From Naumovozyma dairenensis CBS 421 (taxonomy: Eukaryota; Ascomycota; Saccharomycetes; Saccharomycetales; Saccharomycetaceae), in the NCBI RefSeq assembly GCF_000227115.2, contig NC_016479.1, positions 682,001-746,000 on the forward strand: a stretch of DNA of 64,000 nucleotides, written 5' to 3'. Made by a program: the position numbers and the translations under genes. Below the pieces are notes generated by a model. It was given only the letters and a program-made list of their open reading frames with translations, ran no database searches and had not been told where the DNA came from. Position 1 is the first letter of the stretch. Each line of letters begins with the position of its first letter. This document shows positions 1 to 10,472 of this stretch, one piece after another.

Positions 1-983
<983 letters not shown>

Positions 984-1478
984 TTAGGCGTTCCCTTCAA
1001 GTGAATCCATGATATGTTTTTGTAATTCTTTCAACGTATCCTTATCGGCCGTCTTGGCTGGCCATCCGATCCTTAACCCCGTTTCACGGTCTCTCTTAGG
1101 AATAAAATGGAAATGGACATGATCAACAACTTGTCCTGATATTCTTCCGTTATTCTGTAACAAATTATATCCCATACCGTTCTCATCTTCTTGTAACCTT
1201 AGAGTTTTGGCGAACCTTTTCGCAATTGGCAGAATATCAACTAAATATTGGTCAGAAATATTATGAAGATACTTGCCATGGTATTTCGGAACAATGACAA
1301 TGTGGGCTTCCGCAATTGGATGGATATCTAGAAACGAATATGAGTACTGGGTTTCAATTAACTTGTACGATGGAATATCACCATTGATTAATTTACAAAA
1401 TGTACAATCCGGGTTGTAATATACTATAGGAGTGTTTGACATTTTGTTGTATTGTTGTTTTCTTGTGAGATTGGTCAT
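984..1478 (-). CDS. HNT1: HIT-family adenosine 5'-monophosphoramidase Hnt1 (Hint homologue)
   Basis: This is a histidine-triad nucleotide hydrolase that cleaves AMP-lysine and adenosine phosphoramidates, in S. cerevisiae linked to Kin28/TFIIH function. The catalytic triad region is visible near the C-terminus as VDHVHFHFIPK. The FCKLINGDIPS zinc/HIT N-terminal signature and the nucleotide-contact region LQNNGRISGQ are also present. The frame is 164 aa from the first ATG at 1476-1478; a second in-frame ATG at 1440-1442 would give 152 aa. The S. cerevisiae protein also has a short tail before the equivalent second Met, so I keep the first. S. cerevisiae HNT1 has an intron near its 5' end; here the frame is continuous and I see no GTATGT. 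Its position behind CDC48 is conserved. Confidence 0.93.
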   Translation of the reverse strand: MTNLTRKQQYNKMSNTPIVYYNPDCTFCKLINGDIPSYKLIETQYSYSFLDIHPIAEAHIVIVPKYHGKYLHNISDQYLVDILPIAKRFAKTLRLQEDENGMGYNLLQNNGRISGQVVDHVHFHFIPKRDRETGLRIGWPAKTADKDTLKELQKHIMDSLEGNA

Positions 1479-3218
1479 TAATCTTTACGCCCGCTTATTC
1501 AATGCTTAGAAAAGAAAATGAAATTTAACGTCTTAATCCAAGGGAGTGTTATAAATGGAGGATAAATTTATGTAATATTTCAAAAGTGTTCAGTTTTTAT
1601 GAAACTCTTAGCTTCCCCTCCTATTATACCAAAATGTATATCTCCAGGCTACCCTGGGGAGTATACGCCATGTAGCATTTCTATCGTATCCCATTGTTCT
1701 CCTTTCCAGGAATCCAGCCTTACCTACTTCGGCGTCACAAAACTTCTACGACTCGTCTTAAACGGTGACAAGATAATATAACTATTTATTTATTTATTTA
1801 TTTATTTTTTTATTTTTCTTACAGCCCTTCCATATTTCTTCCTTCCTTCCTTCATTCTTTATGTCTATTTTCATGGGCCTTCTTATTCTATTATACCTTC
1901 ATACTGTTTATTATGGTTACTTTCATAGTCTCCACAATTTGGTCTCAGGATATTGTTATACTTTAAAACATGGTAGCGAAAAAGGAAAAATAAAGAAGGA
2001 TAGAAGGATGTTTTGATTCTTTATGTGCTGATCTAGCACTAGAGCCACGGGGGTCCATTTGTTCATTTACCTGAGAGTTACCAGAGCGGTCTTGAGTATT
2101 GTTGTTGTGTATTAATTATGTAATAGTTATTTACTAGTGTATGTTGCTAATTCACTATATCTATTATATGTTGGTTCTTTTTTCGTTCGTTTATGTACAT
2201 ATTCAAGGAGGGTCTTTCTATCTTCTATCTTATTACAATGCCCACTTATATATTCGACACCGCGGTTCAAAGCGTTGATCCGGGCTACATATATTCACTC
2301 ACACACTCTATATCATCAAAGTTCTTAACAATTAGTGTTGTGCGGTAGCTATTAGATTAAAACTTTTTTTGTTTATATTTCCTAATTAAAACCATAAATA
2401 TTTTAAAATAAAGAGTAATTTTGAACAGAAATTCTTTTAGCATCAATAAGCAAAAGTAAACAAAAAAATTCAATTTTCTTTCATCTTGATTTTGTGTTGG
2501 AATTTAAGACGTATATTAAATCATGTCGTATAACACAATGTGATGTGATGTGCTGTTAAATTTTACAAGTTTATAGGTGAGGATTTTACTTCTATATACA
2601 TTTTACATAATTAGATATTACTCTCACTTATAAGAGGGGGAGGAGCAGACTGTCCCCATAGGGACATATCTGGTGAATATATACCATTTCCCAACACCGT
2701 GACATGTTTTACACTTCGTCTATCAGAAATTTGTAGCAAAAACCCAAGGAGGGTGACCCAGCAAATATACGTTAGAGGTTGGATTGGTTACTCACGTGAA
2801 TCCCTACCTGAAATATACTTACATACTTGGCCTTCTTTCCTGATATATATTGAATCTACCTTTATCATATAAAACGTTTTCAAGAAGCTATAGGACTCTA
2901 GTTATTTGTTGAGAGTTGGTTTTCTTTTTCAAATAGACATTCAATAACAAAATCATAGTTATAGTTCTTCTTAAGTTGACCGACCAAAGTTGCTCGCCAA
3001 CAGATAAAGTTTCTAAAGGTGTGTGGGGTTTAAGGGCGCTACCGTAAACTCCGCGCGGAGAAGAAATCGCATCCTTTCTCGAGATAGCAGTTCCACTTCC
3101 AATGGAAAATTGTCAAAAGAATAAAAGGTAACTAACTTCAACTATTCACCATCCTTCAACGTTGTATCAGATCAACGAAAAAACTAACCAAATCGAAGGA
3201 ATTTGTAAATAGATAACA
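1479..3218. other. 1.7-kb HNT1-DLD2 spacer with microsatellites and a dispersed repeat
   Basis: There is no convincing coding frame. Contents are a TTTA microsatellite at about 1782-1816, CCTTCC repeats at about 1841-1856, a ~275-bp sequence at 2037-2311 with a diverged relative near 42.3 kb, and the DLD2 promoter region with a GC-rich patch near 3040-3065. The 2137-2328 frame lies within the repeat and is not gene-like. Confidence 0.6.
2037..2311 (+). repeat. Diverged dispersed repeat, copy A
   Basis: By eye this aligns with 42227-42452. Shared blocks in the same order are CACTAGAGCCA, a G-run, ACCTGAGAGTTA versus TCCTGGGAGTTA, TCTTGAG, TATTA.TTAT.TAATAGT, an .CACCGCGGTTCAAA-like block, and ATATTCACTCACAYACT near the right end. 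It is non-coding. It could be an old LTR or a conserved non-coding element; I recognise no known Ty LTR. Confidence 0.5.
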
Positions 3219-4785
3219 ATGCAAAAGCTTTCTCCGCTTTTCAGGAGAAATCATCTTTTCAAGCTCCTAGCTAGCTTCGGTAAGAGATATCTCTCGTTAA
3301 CTAGTGAAACTTATCCAGAGGTTAAAAGATCCCCCAATTTTAAGAAGTTAACGAAACAAGATATCACGTTCTTCCAATCACTTCTTTCTAAACAAGAAAT
3401 CATACAAGCAACTCCAACGGACTCTTTGACGACTTATAATGAAGATTGGATGAAGAAATATAAAGGAAACTCTCAATTGGTCTTGAAACCTAAGACAGTC
3501 CCACAAATCTCAGAAATTCTAAAATATTGTCAAAAGGAGAAATTAGCAGTGGTACCACAAGGTGGAAATACAGGATTGGTAGGTGGGTCCATCCCAATAT
3601 TTGATGAAATTATCCTTTCCTTATCCAATTTGAATAAAATAAGGTCTTTCGACCTAGTTAGTGGCATATTGAAATGTGATGCAGGTTTAGTTTTAGAGTC
3701 TGCGAGTGACTTCGTTTCAGAATATGATTATCTCGTCCCTTTGGACTTAGGTGCTAAGGGATCATGCCAAATGGGAGGAGTTGTTGCTACTAATGCAGGT
3801 GGTTTAAGACTTTTAAAGTATGGCTCTTTACATGGTTCCGTATTAGGCCTTGAAGTCGTCTTAGCCGATGGCCGAATATTAAATAGTTTAGACGCAGCAC
3901 GGAAAGATAACACTGGGTATGATTGGAAACAACTATTTATAGGTTCAGAAGGGACGTTAGGTATTATTACTGCTGTTTCTATCTTGACAGTTCCAAAACC
4001 TAAGTGCAATAATGTTGCCTTCTTGGCTGTAAATGAGTTTAAAGATGTTTTAAAAGTTTTCAAGAGAGCAAAAATGGAATTGAATGAAATCTTATCAGCA
4101 TTTGAGTTTATGGATAATAAATCACAGGTACTTACTCAAGAGTATTTAAGCAAGGATATTGCCTTCCCATTAGAGGGTAATGAATATCCCTTCTATATTC
4201 TCATCGAAACTTCAGGGTCCAATAAAGAACATGATGATTCCAAGTTAGAGACATTTCTTGAAAATGTCATATCTGATGAGTTAGTAGTAGATGGAACGAT
4301 GGCGCAAGACGAATCAGAGCTACAAAATTTATGGAACTGGAGGGAGATGATTCCTGAATCTACGCAATTGAATGGAGGAGTCTACAAATATGATGTTTCA
4401 TTACCACTGGAACATTTATATTCTCTTGTCGAGGCCACTAATACGAGATTAGCCGATGCCGGACTAATGAACACTAAAAATATGTTCGATTCAACCAAGC
4501 CAGTACTATCGGCAGTTGGATTTGGGCACATAGGGGATGGTAATTTACATCTAAATGTTTCTGTAAGGAACTACGATAAAAATATCGAAAAGGTGCTAGA
4601 ACCATTCGTTTATGAATATGTCTCTTCAAAGAAGGGTTCAATTAGTGCAGAACATGGACTAGGGTTCCAAAAGAAAATTATATTTCATATTCAAAAAGCC
4701 AGGAAGAATAAAAATCTTAAGGGATTTCAAAGTCTATTTTGATCCTGAAGGTATCCTAAACCCATATAAATGTGTTGAACAGTAA
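3219..4785 (+). CDS. DLD2: Mitochondrial D-2-hydroxyglutarate dehydrogenase / transhydrogenase (Dld2-type), 3' end frame-disrupted
   Basis: This FAD-dependent D-2-hydroxyacid dehydrogenase oxidises D-2-hydroxyglutarate (and D-lactate), with pyruvate as acceptor in the yeast enzyme. The PCMH FAD-binding core is at about residues 85-265 ([43 protein letters not shown]). The C-terminal catalytic domain carries [14 protein letters not shown] and [11 protein letters not shown]. The basic, Ser/Leu-rich first 28 residues look like a matrix targeting sequence, favouring Dld2 over cytosolic Dld3. The uninterrupted frame stops at 4742 with an unrelated 25-residue tail. One missing A near 4674-4677 and another near 4707-4708 would restore codons for an intact family C-terminus ([17 protein letters not shown]) ending at a TAA at 4783-4785, giving about 522 aa. 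This may be sequence error or very recent inactivation. Confidence 0.9.
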
Positions 4786-6189
4786 TTTTTATTCTATTAG
4801 AACACAACTCAAGGTACTTTAACGGACAAAATTTGCAGGATATAATTTCACTTTGTCTACAGGAGAGAATACCTCTGAAATCCTCATTTGTAATTTTATT
4901 TTCTACTATAATGTAAATGATACAGTGAATTACAACGGGGACTTTGCATTGGGCATCTCTGTAAAACATCAAAAATGTAAGATATATTTCATTCAGTTCA
5001 AGAGTTAATGAAATCACGATGACTTATGTTTTATTTTATTGTATTTTAATGTTTATGTCACAAACCACTGTTCGAATTAAATCGAACAACTATATTTTAA
5101 GTTTATGCTTTACGCATTATTTTAAGATTTCGAGTAATATATTCTATGTTTCGAAGCCATATTTTCAAAGTATGTTCCATATGCCGAATAATGAAAATGT
5201 AAATATGGGTCCGATACCAGATCAGAATCTCAACCTCTTAAAGTAGAGAGAAGAATATAAGACTCTTACGAATATATGATTCGGGTTACTCTCTTTATAA
5301 AGTGTAAATAACAACTAATAAAGAGAAATAAAATAACTAACTGAAATACTTCTACATCCAGTTCAACTATTAGTCCTTTTATATCTTTCAAAAATACTTT
5401 TCTTCAACTTTATCTAATCACTTGCCTGTAATAGTTAGATTAGAAAATCAACGAACTTATTTAATCTTGCTTCGTTCTGGGACATTGAATAATTTGAACT
5501 TTGTGCTGTATACTGGGCGTACTCCTTTAATCTTATGTCATTCTGTTTCATTGTAATGCAATGTGTTAATAAAATAGGAATAGGATAAGGATGGAATAGG
5601 ATAGTAATAGAATAAGAATAGTAATAGAATGGGAATAGATATAGGATAGAAATAAAGGAGAAAAAATAAAGTTAGTAGGATCTTACTTCCATTAGCTCCT
5701 AATTAGTTTCTCAACATAATTATCGCCTAGGATAATGCTAATAAGGTAGTAACTTAGTAAGTCAAATAAATTCTTGGAGTTCGTATAATATCTCGTTGAA
5801 GTCATGCATGCATAAAACAAAATTCGTAATCATGAACACCGCTCTCAAAGTCCTTTCGACTAGGTGCTCCGCAGGACACTCTAAATACTTGTAGGTTTGA
5901 TTAGGAGAGACTAATCCAGAACGCCTGAGTAAACACTCAGCAAAACCATACAACTTAACCGACCCAATACATAACTCTTGTACGCATGGCCGGCCGAAAC
6001 CGTAGACGTGGCTGCAATCAAAAACAATCTTAATAATAATAAGATAACACTTGCATGGCATTCGACTTAATTCAACAAACGATATTCAATTATAATTCAA
6101 TAAACGTTATACAGCTACAAACATGTATGGTGCATAACATAGTTCGGGTCATTACTTCGAACCTGGTAAACTTCATAATAATAATTCTT
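4786..6189. other. Gene-free A/T-rich stretch
   Basis: I recognise no coding frame. A purine-rich degenerate minisatellite made of GGAATAGGATA-like units runs from about 5571 to 5662. The 5760-6060 stretch is locally richer in GC and may be retroelement-derived like its right neighbour, but I cannot assign it. Confidence 0.5.
5571..5662 (+). repeat. Degenerate GGAATAGGATAG minisatellite
   Basis: About 90 bp built from irregular reiterations of GGAATAG, GGATAG and GAATAG on the plus strand. It is non-coding and probably arose by slippage. Confidence 0.6.
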
Positions 6190-6334
6190 GACTTACTTAA
6201 CTGATAACGACACATAATTTCGTGACAGTAATTACTCAAACAATAATAAAATAAACATACTTCTTTGTGACACTTTGGCATGACGCCAATGCTTCGTTAT
6301 CTCGATTGGATATCTTACAAAAACAGAAAGAAAT
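6190..6334 (+). mobile_element. LTR-like retroelement fragment abutting tRNA-Ile
   Basis: Bases 6190 to about 6313 are clearly similar to 26745-26872. Shared blocks include CTGATAAC, CATAATTYCGTGACAGTA, AATAATAAAATAAACATAC, TTGTGACAC and CTTCGTTAT, followed by GGATATC. No open frame is present. The match ends about 20 bp before the mature tRNA-Ile, which fits the habit of Ty-type elements of inserting next to Pol III genes. The element boundaries are not resolved. Confidence 0.55.
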
Positions 6335-6408
6335 GATCTCTTGGCCCAGTTGGTTAAGGCACGGTGCTAATAACGCCGGGATCAGCGGTTCGATCCCGCT
6401 AGAGATCA
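6335..6408 (+). tRNA. tI(AAU): tRNA-Ile (anticodon AAU)
   Basis: This is a full 74-nt cloverleaf. The acceptor stem is GATCTCT paired with AGAGATC plus discriminator A. The anticodon loop CTAATAA has AAT at the anticodon, and the T-arm is AGCGG/TTCGATC/CCGCT. No intron is present. Compared with the S. cerevisiae gene as I recall it, the second acceptor pair and the second anticodon-stem pair both differ but remain paired (compensatory changes), so the gene looks functional. A T5 run at 6412-6416 can terminate Pol III. It is flanked by LTR debris on the left. Confidence 0.95.
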
Positions 6409-6518
6409 TGATTTTTACCTTATTTTTCAAACCAATTTTTTTGAGTATATGTCACGTTCTAGGCTATTTGGCCTTTTCCGTGGCGCGTTTCTCGAAGGTG
6501 ACCAACGAAGTGAACGAG

Positions 6519-6586
6519 TGAAAATTTTCCATGGCATCGCTTTCTGAATGGGTTCGATGAGTTTCAGCGAATACCATATATATATA
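6519..6586 (+). promoter_or_regulatory. Orphan RRPE + PAC-like promoter block
   Basis: TGAAAATTTTCC (6519-6530) matches the rRNA-processing element. TCGATGAGTT (6554-6563) differs by one base from the PAC core. A TATATATATATA run follows at about 6577. This arrangement is typical of ribosome-biogenesis genes, and a perfect version precedes UTP7 in this window. No coding frame follows downstream, so it may be the remains of a lost gene's promoter. Confidence 0.4.
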
Positions 6587-6714
6587 GAGACATTGAAATA
6601 GAAAATTTGAATCTGAAGTTATCTTGATGCGCATTTATAGAAAAGAAAAAAAAGAAAACATACAACTAGATCCCTAGGAACCTAGATCATAGAAAGAAGA
6701 GAATATTATATCCT

Positions 6715-6870
6715 ATCACATAATATCTCATCACATAACATTACATCGCATAACATCGCATCAGATCCTCACCGAAAGGATCATCACATCACCGAAAGGA
6801 ACATACTCATCGATAGACACACTCATCGATAAACATACTACTCATACTACTCACCGATAGACAGTAATAC
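6715..6870 (+). repeat. Degenerate short tandem repeats
   Basis: Several reiterated units are visible: CATCACATAA-like units, two copies of TCACCGAAAGGA, two of CTCATCGATARACA and repeated ATACTACTC. The stretch is non-coding. Confidence 0.55.
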
Positions 6871-7679
6871 ACATCCATAGGATTGATAATTATCTGCTAT
6901 TCATCGAGCTTAGTGTACGTATATTATAAGAGCTACAAGATATAAGTTTTGTATACTGGTAATAATTATCTGCCGGTATAGATCTAACTATTGAGCTTAT
7001 ATTGGATACAGAGATAATAGAATAGTAGATATTGCATTCGTTATCTTCTAATTTCTCAAAAGTAGAAATATCAGAGATAAGACACACCAGATTCGTAACT
7101 CATTATCAAGGTAATCAAGATAATAAGGACACAACTTCACCCAAACTGGTCATAACAGACGTAAAAGATTTCATATCATAGACGTCTATAATTTTTTTAT
7201 AAAGGATCAAGGTGCAGGGTAAGTTGACTTATAGTCGGCTGTTAAATAAGAGTGCGGTTTATATATTATCGCGAGGTAATATATCACAAAATCGTGACAG
7301 TATATCCTCAATATTTGTTTCACACATACAATGACTTTTCCTTTATTTTGTTGACAATATTCATACTTACATAACTTTTAAAAGGTGTTTAGAGGTAGTG
7401 ATCTTTAGCGAGAACAAAACTGAAGAATATAGTTTCACATTAAAAATACTTTCTGTTGTGCGGGGTATCTAGACGTCGTTTCCTCACATATACGAGATTA
7501 TAATCAGTTACATTATACATGCTGGCCCAGTCCCAACTATATAATAGTAAATAAATTTTGTGTTGAAATAATCATGTCATACTCAGTTTTCGTGGGTATT
7601 CCGCTGCATACTACCTTCAAATCCCAATTTATTTGTAATGTAGTTTGTCAAAAGCTAGATGAATACGCATTAGTGGTAC

Positions 7680-8219
7680 TTAGGGCAGATTATCATGGTT
7701 CTTAAATGTCTTATTATTATAAGGAGGTGGGTAAAAATTAAGAATAATATGCCTTTTGGAGGTGACTGTGGTACTATTACGATTCTTAATCAGATCCTTG
7801 TAAATTTGAGATTTCGTATTTTTAGCAAGTATAACGTCGTCTGAGGGATTCGAATCTAAGATTGTGTCTTTTCGACTTCTTTTTAAAGATCTATAATATT
7901 GTTTTTTAAGATTATGTCGTAAGTTTTTACCAGAGAAAGCGCTTCCAAAATCGGTACCATCCGCACAAGACGATCGTTTCTCACAATCATCACCATAATG
8001 CCCTTTCCTTCCACACCTGTAGCAAAATATACTATGTAAAGGCAGCGGTATTCTACCCTCTAATCTGATAGAAATATTATTACCGTCAGAAGGTGTTTTT
8101 AGCAGGTATGTTCTCCATATACAGGAGCATTTTTTTGACTTTAGGCGATGTTTCCTAGATTTCTTAGCTAAACAGTGTGACTTGTATTTGACTTTATTGG
8201 TCATGCTGCGTAAACTCAA
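7680..8219 (-). pseudogene. AIR1/AIR2 (TRAMP zinc-knuckle subunit) remnant, N-terminally truncated
   Basis: Air1/Air2 are RNA-binding subunits of the nuclear TRAMP polyadenylation complex and normally carry five CCHC zinc knuckles in about 350 aa. Here only the last knuckle is intact (CYRCGRKGHYGDDC), followed by family-specific text: FGSAFSGKNL, QYYRSLKR and FYPPPYN. The fourth knuckle is recognisable only as a degenerate block before CIWRTYLL and has lost its first cysteine. Knuckles 1-3 are missing, and an in-frame TAG lies just upstream. The open frame starts at TTG (8217-8219); the first ATG is 8202-8204. I infer a decayed duplicate with a functional copy elsewhere. A short functional derivative is possible but less likely. 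Confidence 0.75.
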
Positions 8220-8977
8220 TATCTATAAATATGGAACGTTCTTGTAACTTGGACGTAGTTCAGATGGAAATGTATAAGGTTTCGTAATAATAACCTCCAT
8301 TGAAAGTTATAGTCTTTGAATTTCTGGTACATCATCTCATCGTTTTTCATGCTTTCATGATAGGTGCGTAAATTAAAAATCCAAGTCCGTGCAGCGGAGG
8401 AACATTAGCCGCTCAAAATGAATAACTTAGGTAAAACTTGTCAAGAGAACATACCATTTTCACCAGAAATACGTGTCACTTACGTGTCACTTATGGTTAA
8501 CGGTTATAATTAATTGCAAAACATTTAAAATACATTTTTAATGTCAATCCTAAGGGAAATTTACTCAATTAAATCATCAAAATGAAACAAATATAGAAAA
8601 TAATTAGCTATTTATCAGAGATTCTGAAACATAACCGTATTTTATAGAACGCCTGGAGCTGGTTCAGGGTCTGTGAAGAATTATACATTTTCGTTAGTAA
8701 GTTTTTACTTGTACTAATAATTCTTAAAGTTACTGCATAAAGTTCATATTAACTGTTTCTTTCGTGACGTTCGTCTATGTCCTTAAATGAGTCAGTTCAT
8801 CGTTCATTACGGTGGAACTATGAAATTCAAGTTTTGTGCTGTCAATTTCTCCACGTACACATTGGGCCGAGTACATAGAACGTCTGAATTAAATTGAATT
8901 GAATTGAAGAAGAGGAAGAAGAGCAATATCAACCAACTAAAGGACACTCATTGACATAATCAAAGAGAACCAACAAA
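8220..8977. other. AIR remnant-GET2 spacer
   Basis: This is GET2 upstream DNA and decayed AIR 5' sequence. Direct repeats of ACGTGTCACTTA occur at about 8471-8493. A purine-rich GAAGAAGAGGAAGAAGAG tract lies at about 8907-8924, just before GET2. No other gene is seen. Confidence 0.55.
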
Positions 8978-9811
8978 ATGAGTGAAATATCTGAGGCTGA
9001 AAAACGTAGAATTTTGAGAGAAAGGAGACAAAAAAAATTAGCAAACGGTGGTGCTAGTAACAGATTAAACAAAATCACTGGTCAAGTTGATAGTCACTTG
9101 AGTACCGAGTCTCCATTAGAGACACCTAAAGACCAAGTATCTCCAATAATTTCTGCTACTGAAACACCCATTCCAGCAGCCTATACGAAAGCTGGCGTCA
9201 ATAAGGAAAGTCATAGGGCAGGGGACTTCAAAGATAACGATCCTCAAGTCGAGCTTTTCAAGAAGCTTGCCGAGTTACAAGGTGCAGATAAGTCAACACC
9301 TGATTTATTTTCTCTATTAGGATCTCTGAAGGATGGAATGAGCAAAACAAATGAGCCGGCTGTTGGCCAACCCCAAATCAATCCTGTAGATGAGAAAATG
9401 TTGCAGTACCATGACTATTTGGTTAACAGATTAAAGGCTTATACAATTTTGATTAGATGGTTAATTTTATTACCGTTTATATATATGGTTGTTTCTTCAT
9501 CATATGCATCAGAAATGTTTTTCACAAAACCTTCCAATTTCTTTATGATTTTCACATCATTTGAGATAATAACAATGTCTATCTATTATCAAGCATTGCA
9601 ACGTATTGAAGAAAAAAACAATGTTAATACGCTAAATAACAGCAGCATAATTATGAAGATAGTATCGATGGTACCAGAGGGAGTTTTACCTATCAAAGAT
9701 TTAAAGGGTAAAGCCGCTTTGATTCTTCAATATCAACAAGTATTATCAATGTTTGTCACTGATATTTGTTTTGTTATCATTATGGTTGGTATATTTTCCT
9801 ATCTTTATTGA
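8978..9811 (+). CDS. GET2: Get2, ER receptor subunit for tail-anchored protein insertion
   Basis: Get2 forms the ER-membrane receptor with Get1 that captures Get3 carrying tail-anchored proteins. The N-terminal cytosolic helix with the basic Get3-tethering motif (EAEKRRILRERRQKK, residues 6-20) is followed by NGGASNRLNKITGQ, both highly characteristic. A flexible linker runs to about residue 140. Three hydrophobic segments follow at about 155-175, 187-206 and 255-276. The VPEGVLPIKDLKGK loop matches the family. Length is 277 aa against about 285 in S. cerevisiae. The start is the first ATG. UTP7 follows on the same strand, the same pair as YER083C-YER082C. Confidence 0.93.
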   Translation: MSEISEAEKRRILRERRQKKLANGGASNRLNKITGQVDSHLSTESPLETPKDQVSPIISATETPIPAAYTKAGVNKESHRAGDFKDNDPQVELFKKLAELQGADKSTPDLFSLLGSLKDGMSKTNEPAVGQPQINPVDEKMLQYHDYLVNRLKAYTILIRWLILLPFIYMVVSSSYASEMFFTKPSNFFMIFTSFEIITMSIYYQALQRIEEKNNVNTLNNSSIIMKIVSMVPEGVLPIKDLKGKAALILQYQQVLSMFVTDICFVIIMVGIFSYLY

Positions 9812-10472
9812 AGCCTCTTCACATGCTAAAGTCTGACACTCTTATCGTTTTCGCCTCAAAATCTAGAAAATGGAATTTATAATCAATAGAAAAGCCTATG
9901 AGAATATATTCTGAACTGTTTTAAACCGCTTATTCTCCTAATGCTTTTTAATGATTTTTAATACAATGTTTACATTTACATACGATAAGAAACTATACAC
10001 ATCTTTTATCATTTAAGTAGACAGTTTTTAATTGCGCTTTTTTTAATTGTTCTAGTAATTCCTATAAGCAAAAGATATGTCCTCCAACCCAGTTCTTTTG
10101 ACACCTTCAAGGAAAACCCTAGGGGACAACCATTAATACAGTCGTGTCTAACATTTTCTCTCCTTTTATGACAATAACTATCTATGTGAGCGACGCAAGT
10201 TATCTTGGACCTTCTCTACCTTACAAAGATTCTTAGGACTGGAAAATCAACAAATAGCCGCCGATGTCTATTTTGACGTTAAATGAAGTTTTCAAGTTTC
10301 TGAAAAACAAAACGAAAAACCGGGTAACGTCAAAACTGAAAAATTTTCTGCGATGAGCTTCATTGAAATTTAACTTGTATTATCCGAGTGACTTGATAGC
10401 ATAAGAAGTAATAACAACGCCAAAATCTTCAAATAATAACAGATAAATCGAGAATAAAAAACTGTATAAACA
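9812..10472. other. GET2-UTP7 spacer
   Basis: It contains the GET2 3' end and the UTP7 promoter with adjacent RRPE and PAC elements (listed separately). No coding frame is seen. Confidence 0.7.
10337..10360 (+). promoter_or_regulatory. RRPE and PAC elements of the UTP7 promoter
   Basis: TGAAAAATTTTC (10337-10348, RRPE, the Stb3 site) is followed by GCGATGAGCTT (10350-10360, PAC, the Dot6/Tod6 site) about 115 bp upstream of the UTP7 ATG. This is the standard pair for ribosome-biogenesis genes controlled by TORC1/Sch9 signalling in S. cerevisiae. Confidence 0.85.

Larger units (their letters stand above)
6409..7679. other. Gene-free region right of tRNA-Ile with LTR debris and tandem repeats
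   Basis: It contains a promoter-like RRPE/PAC block (6519-6586), degenerate tandem repeats (6715-6870), and a short copy of the LTR motif CGTGACAGTAT at 7293-7310, matching 6221-6239 and 26772-26790. This suggests another worn LTR between about 6880 and 7330. No credible coding frame is seen. Confidence 0.5.

Noticed and set aside
2037..2311. Repeat A/B considered as point centromere
   Set aside because: No CDEI RTCACRTG plus CDEIII CCGAA arrangement could be found, and two related copies 40 kb apart on one chromosome argue against it.
3728..4063. Reverse frame of 111 codons inside DLD2
   Set aside because: It is antisense to a well conserved coding region with no own signature. The same applies to reverse frames in AIM9, MRX1, PTP3, UFE1, HBS1, FMT1 and SCT1.
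4670..4710. Programmed -1 frameshifting in DLD2
   Set aside because: It would need two independent shifts 30 bp apart without a proper slippery heptamer and pseudoknot. Indel error or mutation is simpler.
6267..6521. 84-codon frame spanning tRNA-Ile
   Set aside because: It reads through the tRNA gene and LTR debris; an accidental open frame.
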